Assembly (NCBI GenBank): GCA_025677835.1
Contig: JAIXMR010000036.1
Coordinates: 62,001-126,000, forward strand
Length of the DNA stretch: 64,000 nt
Reading direction: 5' to 3'
Source: Sporodiniella umbellata
Lineage: Eukaryota > Mucoromycota > Mucoromycetes > Mucorales > Rhizopodaceae
Made by a program: the position numbers and the translations under genes. Below are positions 24,780-35,600 of the stretch, in pieces; the first letter of the stretch is position 1; every line of letters begins with the position of its first letter. A model generated the notes under the pieces. That model saw only the letters and a list, made by a program, of their open reading frames with translations. It searched no databases and was not told the DNA's origin.

Positions 24780-25762
24780 GATCACCGTAGTAAGCCGTTC
24801 ATCGCAAAAGACAGAAATGAATGAAAACAGTTTTCTTTCTGAAATTATCACTGTTTTGCCTTTGATGTTTACTTTGATAAGACATGACAACTATTTCGGT
24901 TTCAAGAATGATGAAAATCAAACATACGCTTTACTTGGTAATTATTTAATAAAATCAAATCTTGAATTGTTCTAGCCCAAGAGCACAAGGAATAATTAAA
25001 AAGATCAATTTAGTTGTTTGCCCGACATGACGAAAAAAGGTTTTGGTTAATAATTGAATTAATTAAGCACAGCAATTACGTTTGCCTATTTCTTCAAAGA
25101 AACGCTTGGATGACATGTCTTGTAGTTTTCTATAAGAATTCCCACATAGATACCCAACATACGCACATAGACATGTTTAGGTGCAAATTGTCATTGTTTC
25201 GCTGGAACTATGGGTTAAGCTATGAATGAGACAGGTAGAAAAAAAGTGCTCTTTTGTACACCTTCATGTCTGCTTACAGTGCGATATAGGTATACCAATC
25301 GATGTACATAAATAGTACTTTATGGACACTTCAATTCCGCTCCCTTCTTTTTAAAGATAAACAACAAATCTTATGTATTAGATCTATATTTTCTTTTAAT
25401 AAAAGACCGAGATCAAAGAAGTCGTTCATCGTTGTAAATATAGATTTTTGAATCATGCTCTAACCAAAGGATCTTCTTTGCTGATCATGACTCAATTTTT
25501 ATTTGATTTGACATCACTACTAAGCCTTTGTACGCAGTATATGAACAACTCATCTATCAAGATCCTTTTACTTGTAATATTTTTAAATAAGTAAGGGAGA
25601 AAAAACAAAAAGGCTTTTGATATCCTCCTATTGCTCCTATTTTTATTGCAACAGTTTAATATGAAATCTAAAAAAAAATTGCCTTTTCTGTCTACGATTT
25701 AAAGCTCAAACTTTAATAAAAGTAATTTTTTTTTTTTTTTCTCAAGTGTCGTTTTTGTGAAA
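23068..25762. other. Gene-free AT-rich stretch upstream of ARP6
   Basis: About 2.7 kb with no supportable gene on either strand. Frames of 60-77 codons at 23272-23505, 24530-24721 and 25014-25229 are of low complexity or lack any family signal. It carries many A/T runs, a TA tract near 24687-24702 and the (GA)28 tract listed separately. Confidence 0.5.
24721..24776. repeat. (GA)28 microsatellite
   Basis: An uninterrupted GA dinucleotide array of about 56 nt, preceded by a short TA tract. It lies 1 kb upstream of ARP6 and is probably length-polymorphic. Confidence 0.95.
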
Positions 25763-27322
25763 ATGCCACCAAAGACATTGATTGTAGATAATGGGGCTCA
25801 TTCCATTAAGGCAGGGATTTCTTTTGTTGGTGCCGAACCAAGGTACTCACTGAATTGCAGTTATTAAACTATCGCAACGCTCATTTCCTTCTTATGATTG
25901 ACAGAAAGATAGCCAATACGATCGTTCGTAGTAAGAGTAACAAAAAAAACTACATTGGAGACCAGTTTGAGGAATGTAAAGATTTTTCTTCTCTTTATTA
26001 TCGATTACCTTTTGAAAAAGTAAATGGCAGCCCAAGTGCTGACTAAGATATGTGTGTATTCATGTGTGTATTCAAAAAAAAAAGGGATATTTGGTGAATT
26101 GGGATATAGAAAAACCTATTTGGGATCGAGTTTTTAAACAAGGTCTTGCGCCTAAAGAAACTCGATTGTTGATCACCGAACCTTGCTTCAATCTACCAGT
26201 GATTCAAGAAAGTTACGATCAGATCATCTTTGAGGAATACGAATTTGCGTCTTGTTATCGAGCCATGGCACCTCAGCTTTGTTTGTATAACGAATTAGGA
26301 GGACTGTTTGGGGATCGAATGGGCTCCATTCCCGAGTGCGTTTTAGTGGTCGATTCCGGCTATTCGTTTACACATATCGTTCCTTTCCTAAAAGGAAAAC
26401 CAGTAGTTCAAGGCATTCGAAGGATAGACGTAGGAGGAAAGCTGTTGACAAATCAATTGAAGGGCGTGATTTCTTTCAGACAGTATGATATGATGGAAGA
26501 GACTTTTATTATTAACGATGTAAAAGAACAATGTTGTTTTGTTTCCAAGAATGTCTATGATGACTTGGATATATGCAAGTAAAATCCAAATTTACTTTAT
26601 AAAAAAAAAAAAAAAAAGGTCTTACAAGAAAAAACACGCGTTTAGGAAGCAAGGTCTAAGAAATTCAATTTTACAAGAATACGTCTTGCCAGATTTTTTG
26701 AATACCAGCCGAGGACAGGTCCGAGCACCCAAGACAGATAGGGGTCATCAGAATGAGCAAGTTTTGTTGATGAACAACGAGAGGTTTATGATACCAGAGA
26801 TTCTGATGCACCCATCCGATATTGGTTTAGAACAAGCAGGAATACCCGAGGCAATTACTCAAAGTGTGAATGCATGCGATCCGGGTACGTTAATGATAGT
26901 CATTTTTCCAAAAAGCCTTTTGTGTTTAAACCTGTGATATAGTCATTCAAGGATTGTTATATGCCAATATAGTATTGGTAGGAGGTAATGCCAATCTACC
27001 AGGCTATTCAGACCGCATGTAAGTTTGAAAATAGAGAGTGAAACAAACAGCAGCTCACATCCTAAAGAGAACAAGAGCTCAGACGGTTGGTGTCTATTGA
27101 TTACGACATTCGAATGGTGACACCCTATAGGTAAAAGCCCCTTTTGTTTCTTTTGCTTTTTTAAACCTGTATTTCCACAGCCCAGAAACCTTTGCTTGGC
27201 AAGGGGGGAATGCTTTGACGACACTGAGCTCCAAACTTGAACTTCAAAAAACGTTTGTACAGCGCAAAGAGTATTTAGAATATGGTAGCGATATTTGTAA
27301 AAGAAAATTTGGCGTTTTGTAA
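25763..27322 (+). CDS. ARP6: Actin-related protein ARP6 (SWR1 chromatin-remodelling complex)
   Basis: Seven exons: 25763-25842, 25905-26019, 26085-26578, 26619-26884, 26943-27018, 27068-27130 and 27181-27322, giving 411 residues, near the usual 396-440. The actin fold is clear: LIVDNGAHSIKAG (phosphate loop 1) at the start, VLVVDSGYSFTHIVPF (phosphate loop 2) in the middle, and LVGGNANLPGYSDR near the end. GYLVNWDIEKPIWD after the second intron is diagnostic of ARP6 rather than actin. ARP6 is a core subunit of SWR1/SRCAP, which deposits histone H2A.Z. All joints are in phase. The family is secure. Confidence 0.93.
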
Positions 27323-28788
27323 TTATAGAAAAAAAAAAAAAAAAAAAAAGAGTATATATAATCACACAAACATACACATACACACACACACACATATACA
27401 TATATATGTATAATAGGTGAACGAGTGTAAAATGAGTAACAATGACAGAAATAAAAGGAGTGAAAGAGGGTGTATATATATATATATGTATATGTGTATG
27501 TGTGGTTTTGTAGGTGATTAACCAAAGTAATATTACACGTTCTATAAATTGTTGCCCTTTTTTGTTTTATTGAACGAACAGTGGTTGTACAGCTTTAGTA
27601 ACAGACTGGGCATAATGATCGATTTAAGGTTGTTATAAATAAATCTACACTAAGATAGTTCGATCTTGCCACGTTTCATACCAAGCACCGCGCTTCTTAG
27701 TCTTTCCCCCTCATTGTACTTTTATATGCAGAATGGGGAAATAATGATCTAATTGAAATAAAATAAAAAAAAAGGGGGGAAAGGATAAATCACATACATT
27801 CTAAAGTAAATACGTCTAATTGTTATTGACTCTTTTGCTTTTCTTTTTTTTTTTTTTTTTTTTCGAAAAAAGGAATTCATTTCCAGCTAAACAATGACCC
27901 AAAACAATTCAAGTTAGAAAAAACCAATAACAACTAAAGAATACGACCAAGATATCAGACCGCGATAACTATGACAATGAGTCTATAGTGTATTCTGTAA
28001 GAGAGAAAAAAAAAAAAAAACTATTTTTGGGTTGTCTAGTGAACAAAGTAAGCAACTGTGCACAAGGAAGCTAAACTTTTTTTCTATTTAATTTTTTGGT
28101 TGCAGTTGGGGCTTTTTTTATTTTTGAGCTTCTTTAACCCCCTTTTTTCTTTTGAAAAAAAGTCCCATTGAGACATAATCTGACAGCTTGCTTCAAAGAT
28201 TTGCGTGCGTTTTATTATTTATTTGTTTTGATCCTTCTTTTATTTCCCCTTGAGTGAGTTTATTCAGTGAAATAATAAACGGAGATCCAAATGCAGCTGT
28301 AAGCTAAAACGCGTTACACCAAAATTAGGAGAAAGTTTCACGAATTAAAACTACAAGGCAATCCAGGCACCAAAATTAGAACACAAATAATTAAAGCAAA
28401 AAAGAAACAGTGAGCATCTCATTTTGTTTAAAACTCCCTCAATTCACATTTCCCTTTTAGTGTATAAAAAAGAGAAGAAGAAAAGAAAATCCCCTTTTTT
28501 TTTTTTTTACTTTTCTCTCTTTTTTCTTTTTCTTTTTATTTATCTGAACCCAAAAAAAGAAAAATTTTTTTTTTTTTTTTTTTTTCTATTTGAACAATCT
28601 TTTACTTGTTTTCGCTACCCTTTTTTTTGTGTGTGTGAACCGAAAAAAGACTTTATAGAACAAAGCGAATAAAAGAAGAAAATCAACATAGAAGACAATT
28701 TAAGAATCACTTCTTTTTTATTGATATAAGCAACTCTTAAATCACCCTTTCCAATCTTTACTTCATCAACTACGCCCAAACAACTACA
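27323..28788. other. Intergenic region upstream of the secreted pepsin-like gene
   Basis: About 1.5 kb of AT-rich DNA with CA/TA microsatellite patches near 27350-27500 and many A/T runs. The last 350 nt are rich in C/T/A and lead into the start codon at 28789, consistent with a promoter and leader. No gene is supported. Confidence 0.5.
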
Positions 28789-30457
28789 ATGCGTTTTGCT
28801 CTCGTCTGTCTCGCCACCATCGCTCAACTCGCCCTCAACTCGGTAGCAGAGCCTATCACTATTCCTCTTTACAAGCGTACTGAAGATGGTGACATCTACA
28901 AGGCTGCTGGTAAAGCCCTTGACAACGGTGTGGTACGAAAATAGCCCATTTTAAGTACATTTGTTTATTAACACTCTCTCACCCTCTTTATTAGCTTGCT
29001 GGTAAAGTCAAATTAGGTTCTACAGCCCAAGAGTTCGTTTTTGCCTTTGATACCAGTAATTACAATTAATATTTTTGTCTTGGTTGTACTTAATTTCTTT
29101 GTTTTTTAATTAGCGACTGGTTTTTCTTGGGTGCGCGGTTCTGATGTAAGTCCAGACCATCCTTTTTTCTTTTACGTCACTCTTTTTTTTTGGAGAGAGA
29201 AACTCATGTTTTTTGTATATTTTTAGTGTAAAACCAAAAACTGCCGTGGTCGCTGCACTTATTACGCCACCAAGTCTGAACATGCTTCTTCTACTGGCCA
29301 AAAGTTCTCTGTCAACTACGGTGATTCCTGCGTTGATACTCATGTTTATACCGATACTTTTGAATTTGCTGGTCTCAAAGTACACGATTTCCCATTCGGT
29401 GGAGCCTATAGAATGAATGGCTTTGCTTCCGGTTTTGGTAAATAGGACACTTGAAATTCTTGTATTTCTTTTTTTTAATTTGATTAATTTTAGATGGTTA
29501 TCTTGGTCTCGGCCGTAGTGTTGATTTTAATACGACACATGCTACTGCCTCTACTGCTAGCAGTAAGTAGATGGATATGCCTATCATGTGTAGCTAAAAA
29601 GTGCTTTAGGTTTAGCCAAGCGTGACGGTCTCGGCGATTCTGCCTTTGTGCCCACTGCTTTCCAACAAGGAAGTGGTATCTCTAGTTCTCAATTCGGCAT
29701 GTACACTACAAGTAATAATGATGGCTTCAACCAAGACGGTTCTGTGGGTGGCTCTGTTACCAATACTACTACTACTACTACTACTCCTAACCCTAACCCT
29801 AACCCTAACCCTAACCCCGTCGCACCCAACACTGGCGTTACCTCAGGTGGTTTCGGTACCTTGACCAAACGTAACAACGGTGGCCAAAAGGAAGAAAAGC
29901 CTGCGGGTTACCTTGTGATTGGCGGTGTTGACAAGAGTGCTATCGAGGGTGATGTAGCCTATATTCGTCTGGCCGATGACCCTGGAGCCAAAGCCAAAAA
30001 TTGGGATCTCTGTATTCGTCACGCCAACTTTGGTCCTTTGAAATTAGAACAAAAGAAGAGAGCACTTGCCTCTATCAGCACCTCCACAAATGTCATTGCT
30101 ATGCCCCCTAAGCAAGCCGATCAATTCCACGAAAAGTTTGGCGGTTTCTATGATAAAAAAACCAAGCTCTATCAAATCAAGTGTTCTGAAGCCAAAAAGC
30201 TGCCTGCACTTAAAATGACCCTTGAGGATCATATCGTTGAACTTCCTGCTAAATACTGGACAGCTGTCGTGGACGCTGACCGTGATTGTTGTACAACCAA
30301 AATTACTCGTGGTGGCTCGGATCGTGATTGGGTCCTTGGTACCAGTCTCACCAATGCCTTTTACACCACTTTTGATCCTGATACTGAAACTGTCGGTTTG
30401 GCTATCAAAAAGGGCCACTCTAAGGATGGTCTCAGAGTCTATAAGAAATCTCACTAA
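28789..30457 (+). CDS. Secreted pepsin-fold (A1-like) protein with altered catalytic motifs
   Basis: Six exons: 28789-28932, 28995-29055, 29114-29145, 29227-29437, 29494-29562 and 29610-30457, giving 454 residues. An N-terminal hydrophobic stretch (about residues 1-20) is a signal peptide. Lys-Arg sites (about residue 30, and before and after the central linker) suggest Kex2 processing. The layout matches aspartic proteases, but the first active-site motif reads DTTTGFSWV (Asp67 kept, the Gly of DTG replaced). The second aligns as STST with Ser329 in place of the catalytic Asp. Activity is therefore probably lost. A Thr7-(Pro-Asn)5 linker at about residues 225-241 joins the halves. A binding, inhibitory or wall role is possible. 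Family is confident; function is unknown. Confidence 0.85.
29786..29815 (+). repeat. (CCTAAC)5 telomere-type repeat inside a coding exon
   Basis: Five exact CCTAAC units (the TTAGGG telomere motif on the other strand) directly follow an ACT trinucleotide array. The repeat is in frame and encodes alternating Pro-Asn in the linker of the pepsin-like protein. Confidence 0.97.
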
Positions 30458-30919
30458 AAAAATACTCAACCCACACACACATACATCCACTCAATCCACA
30501 CACTCTCAGTCTCCTTCCCCCCAAAAAAAAAAAGAATAAAATGCTTTTTTATAAACAAAATCATTTTATATCTCTCATCTCTCTCGCAGCAACATCTATT
30601 TACACACATTCTCATACAAATACACACAGAATCCCCTCTTTTTGACACCAACCCCTTTCCTTTTGCCTTTTTTTTTTTTTTTTTTCAACTTGAAAAGAAA
30701 AACCGTTTAAGCAAACATAAAAAAAAAGGGCCCTGTTTCGTTACTGCTATTTAATTATTACTAGAAAATCATACAAGACTTGTTGAAGAAATAAACCTAC
30801 TTTTTCTCGATTTGAACGTCCGAAGGCAAGGTTGTCTTTTAAAATTTTTCATTGACCATGATGACTATTATTATTGGCCCTTTTTTTTTTTTTTTCTTTT
30901 ATTTCGTTTTAAAAAAGCA
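30458..30919. other. 3' flank of the pepsin-like gene and 5' region of prefoldin 3
   Basis: About 460 nt rich in C/A (CACACA) just after the pepsin-like stop codon, then T runs near 30669-30685 and 30880-30895 before the prefoldin start. No gene is seen. Confidence 0.6.
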
Positions 30920-31662
30920 ATGAGTCAACCACCACAAAAGTTAGCATCCAATCCTCGCGGTATTCCTAGTTCCCCATTTGTGGTAAAGATGAGCCAAACA
31001 GAAGAATGTCAGAACTATTATTCAACTGTCAATGTTTCTTTTAGGAACGCGTAGAGGATTATGTTTCTCCAGAAGAACCTGTTGAGGTGGTTTTAAAAAA
31101 GTTCCAAGAAGCCATTAGGTTTGTAATCAAATCAGATGGCTTGAAAACTTATCTCTTTTTTTTTTTTTTTTTCATCAGCAAATACAAATTTATGGAAATC
31201 AACTTGCTTCAACGTAGAAAGGTCTTGGAAGAAAAAATACCCGAGATTGAAAAGACGATTGCTATGGTCGACTTGCTGACAGAAAAGAAAGACACTCAGG
31301 AACCTCTATACACAGACTATGAATTAAACGATACCTTATACGCAAAAGCCAGAATCGAGGCCACAGGATCCGTCTATCTCTGGTTAGGCGTAAGTAGAAA
31401 GTTTTCTATACACGCTTTTGCTTTCTCTAAATCCTCCCTTCCCTTCTAGGCTAACGTCATGCTTGAATATAGCTGCGAAGAAGCAAAGGATCTATTGACT
31501 TCTAAATTGGACACGGCAAAGAATTCTAGAAAGAACACAATGGAGGATTTGGAGTTCTTGCGTTCTCAAATCACCACAATGGAAGTTAATACAGCTCGTG
31601 TATACAACTGGGACGTTAAACAAAGAAGAATTCTAAGAGAGCAGCAAGCCGTCAAAGCTTAA
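30920..31662 (+). CDS. PAC10: Prefoldin subunit 3
   Basis: Four exons: 30920-30982, 31045-31118, 31179-31389 and 31450-31662, giving 186 residues. The protein has the two-helix prefoldin alpha-class layout: a first coiled coil containing [20 protein letters not shown], a central hairpin region ([16 protein letters not shown] and VYLWLGANVMLEY), then a second coiled coil ending near QRRILREQQ. Prefoldin is the hexameric cytosolic chaperone that delivers nascent actin and tubulin to CCT/TRiC. Length matches the family and the exon joints fall in phase. Confidence 0.94.
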
Positions 31663-31967
31663 CAAAAATCAAATCCCAATTACTCTTTAGATACGTTTCC
31701 TCACCCCCAAAAAAGAATAAAAATGCACACTCACCCACATATATACATATACATTCAGTCTCTCTCTTTTATTCTATTGGTGTGGATAAAAAACTTACTA
31801 AACTATTCTCTTTCCAAGAGACATACAAAACTCAATTACAGCCTCTCAAAAGATTTTTTTTTTTTTTTTTTTTTTTTGGTTTTACATAGTAACATTCACC
31901 CGACCCATCTTCATCGAGTTTCTAGAGCAAACTCTTTCAAAAGCTGAATAAACTATATCTGACCAGC

Positions 31968-31999
<32 letters not shown>

Positions 32000-32094
32000 C
32001 GCACACACGCCTGAATTTCAAATTAAAACAGAATATATTTGTGAGTATACTACTTTCCCTCCAAAAAAAAAAAAAAAATAATAATAATAATCAG
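31663..32094. other. Intergenic region with probable 5'-UTR intron of EMC5
   Basis: AT-rich and A/T-run-rich DNA between prefoldin 3 and EMC5. At 32041 there is a consensus GTGAGT donor, and CAG at 32092-32094 directly abuts the EMC5 ATG at 32095. A 54-nt intron ending at the start codon is therefore likely. Confidence 0.5.
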
Positions 32095-32603
32095 ATGAGT
32101 TCTCAACAGATTGGAAAGTTAATAGGTGTTTTGGGTGCTTTCTTTTTGGCTCATTCTGCATACTCAACTTATGAACGTAAACGGGTTTGGGAATTGACAG
32201 AATTCGTATTGACACACTTTATATATATTTGTAGATTTAGCTTATGTAAAAGCTGTGGATGAGGTCGATACATCGATTCCAATTGAAGTAATGTAGAAAG
32301 CATGGGTTCATCAAAGTGTACAGCTTATATCAACCTGTGGCTTCTTTTTTTTTTTTTTTTCTGTTGTAGATTGCTTTCGAGTGTTTGATATCTGCATTTA
32401 TTGCTCTCTTTGGTGTTGTGTTATCGGCAGAAGATTTTAAAGAGATTGATATGTCGTATGAGATACACAAGATGTAAGCGAACGATGCTTAACTGAATAC
32501 GTCACTTATGATGTGTCTATCTAGGAAAATTGATACGATTGATACAAAACCTTCATTTATCACCTTTAACCATCGACAGATTAAATCCATCTCAAAGAAA
32601 TAA
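32095..32603 (+). CDS. EMC5: ER membrane protein complex subunit 5 (EMC5/MMGT1)
   Basis: Four exons: 32095-32176, 32235-32287, 32370-32473 and 32525-32603, giving 105 residues, typical for the family. It has two hydrophobic helices (about residues 8-26 and 46-66). AHSAYSTYE follows the first, and a short loop with the family's SIPIE lies before the second. It is a transmembrane core subunit of the EMC, which inserts tail-anchored and multispanning proteins into the ER membrane. Exons of 53-104 nt hide the gene from long-ORF scans. All joints are in phase. Its 3' end lies 66 nt from the convergent TAO3 gene. Confidence 0.9.
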
Positions 32604-32669
32604 TAATAATAATAATAAAAAGCGAGAGGAGGGGAAAAAAGAGATAGAGAAAACAAGAAAAGTGATCTT

Positions 32670-35600
32670 TTATGATGAATAGTGTATATGGGGACTCAAC
32701 AAAGATTCGCGTTGTACACTGCCTTCAAAAAAACTTGTCGTGCTAGGTGATAAGGGCTCTCCTTCTTCATTAAAGAAATCATCTAGATCTTTAAGAGCAT
32801 TCATTAAATCTTCCCCATACTGGCCAGCAGTATTTCGTGTCCCTCCTACGCCCAACATGAATTCGTCTTTAAATATACAGTCGTTTTCGGTCCCCGGGTT
32901 GCCTTCTCCGGTTGGTAAAGAAAAGTCCTCTACAGAAAATTGAATGTTGTGTTCAATAGGCGCTTCGTTGGTAATCGAGGAGCATTCATAGACTACAGCA
33001 TGAATGTTTTCTTTGGTCACTATCGATGCAGCTGCAAAATTATTAAAACCCCAGGAGAATTCGCCGTCGACAATGGTCGACTTATCTCCGGAAGTAGTAG
33101 GGATACCAGAGTTCAAAATAGCTAACGCTCGGTCGGCATATTCGGTAGATACAAGCTGTAGAAGAGGTTCGAGAGCTACAATATCAATCCCAGCTTCGTC
33201 TCTAGCCGCGCATGTCTCTTTTACGTAGGGCAAGAGGTGGTCAATCATCATCAGAGCTTTGTCTCTATAGAACGGGATCTTGTTTTTGACAAGCAAAAGT
33301 GAAAATATAAGTGCCTGTCGGCTATATTTGGCCAAAAAGACCTCTTTAAGACTACCCAGGATTTGTTTCAGGTAATCTTCTTGAAACTTGGACTTTTGGA
33401 TAGGGAACGTCATCAGAATACGCTGCGTGTCAGTCAGGTCGTATCCTTCTAAAAGACACACCAACTTTTCTACCAACTCGAGAGCTGAGGATTCGGTGCC
33501 TTTTTCGTGATCCAAACCATGGAGTAAACGTGGAAGGCAACCCAACAGCAAATACAGTAATCGAGTCTCGGACGGATCGATCAAAGGAAGATTATCTCGT
33601 AACGAGATCGAATTCAGTATACGAAAGATCTTGTCTTCTGTAGACGAAAACTGTAGACCTTTGAGTAAGAGAGGTTGAAGCCCATCGAATTCACTGGACC
33701 AGTCCTTAGGAAAGCTTTCCACAAGCTTGGAAATATTTTCATACTTTTCAATGACCACCTCCAGTAACGAAAGAGCTTCGCTATGTTCTGATTCATAGGG
33801 GCTATAAAGACAGGCAACGGCAGCCCAAAAGAGCTGAGGAAATTGTTCGATTTGGGCTTTATCCATCGACCCTGCTACTTCTGTCAGCGTAAGAATAATC
33901 TCAAGTGCAAAACCGCGAATTTCCTCAGACTTGTCAGCAATCGTGTTTGATAGACGGGCCAGCATATCTGCCAACATGTGTTGATTGAAAGAAGGCATCA
34001 GAGCACGAAAACATTGAAACGATCGACAGGCAATATGTCGAACAGAACAGCAAGTAGCCCATTTGAGGGCCGTTTCACCCCACTTTTGACGAAGGCCATG
34101 GTCTTCATACGAAAAGACCTCTACCACTTTTTGGAGCAGTACTTTGAGTTCATTTGCACTGGCAATGCGTCGATTAGTAGGCATGATGTTTTCATAAGCC
34201 CACAGACGTTTACCCTCTTTACTGGAAAGCCATTGGATGATATCAGATGCCTTTTTTGACGCCTCAAGGTCTGTCGATTGTCTGATCACAATGGAGTGAA
34301 TAAGATTGATCAACAGGCAACGAGATTGATCGCAGATAATGCTCGTCAGATGATCAAGCTGAACAAATACACTATGTAGAAACAGAGGCAAATGGGGAGC
34401 CAAGTCAGCTCCAGCTTCAATAGCAAGATCTACCAAGAAAGTCATGGCGAGTTGTCCTCGAGAAAACATAGGCTTTTTGGGATAATGAGGCAAAACATTT
34501 TCAGTATCAGCAACAAATAACAGCGGAAAGGCATTGGCATGTCGACTACTAGCATCTTTGGTTTGAGGTACCATCGATCTTGGAGTAATTTCAGATGTTA
34601 CTTCCTCAATAATGGAATTGAAAGCATGTGTTCGGCCCAAAAACACAAACACACGCTTAGCATGAATCAAAAACCACGGGTTGCGTTTCTCTTGTCCCAT
34701 ATCAAGAAGATACATGATGATCGCTTTGACGTTTCGATTATTGTCTGCCAATTGACTCCATAAAGTAGCTATCTCTTTAACATAAACATCGCCAAACTTG
34801 ATTGTAATATAAAACAAATTGGAGAGCACCATGTATGTTGAGGCACTCAACTCAGCGTTGTCTGGATCTACAGAAAGGTCCAACTTTCTATGCCAAGGTA
34901 GCATATAAGTCAGAACCTCTCTCTGTGAGTTAGGGCTGATATGCTCAAACCTTTGAGTAATTTCAGAGAGCATAGAGTATGTTTGCTCTGGATGATCAAG
35001 CGCTAATCGAGCAGACAAAAGTGTTTGCGTATGTTTGTAGATAGCTGGTAAGCTACTTGTAATACCGATTTCGTATTCTTTAGCGCAGGAGTCTTCAAAA
35101 ACTCTTTCTTCAATTATACGAAGCAGTTGTATAGCAGTTTTTCGTATAGCCTTTTTGGTGTCACCTGTTTTAAATAATGCTAGACTCATAATTTGATGGA
35201 TATGGTAGGGATAGTTTTCGAATTTTGTAACAATTTCAGATAAGGCTTGAAAATAACCTTGCGTAAACTCGAGCTTTGGATTTCCTGCATAGCACTGTTC
35301 AATTATGTCATCCAACAACATAGCTTGATCCTGATTATAAATCATAACAGCTTCTAAAGCACGTCTACAATAAACTCGGTTAGCTGTTCTTTCGAGTAAA
35401 TTCTGCCTACCTTGCAATTTTGTGATAGTTTGGGTCATGACTTTCAAAAATTGCATCGATCCATTTGAGAACATTTAATGTATCAAACTGAATAATCGCC
35501 TGGCGGGCTTTTTTCTGACCAAGATATGCATATAAAGGACCTCTCTAAAAAAAAAAAAAAAAAAAAAAAAAAATTATTTTTTTTTCCTACAATGCTTTTT

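Noticed and set aside
29786..29815. True chromosome end or telomere
   Set aside because: Only five repeat units, in frame in an exon, with normal genes on both sides.
35365..35474. Apparent frameshift in TAO3 and a frame with TANRVYCRR at its start
   Set aside because: A 46-nt intron (35365-35410; GTAGGC donor, GCTAACC branch site, TTGTAG acceptor) joins IAR to RALEAV in phase and fits the family, so this stretch is intronic.
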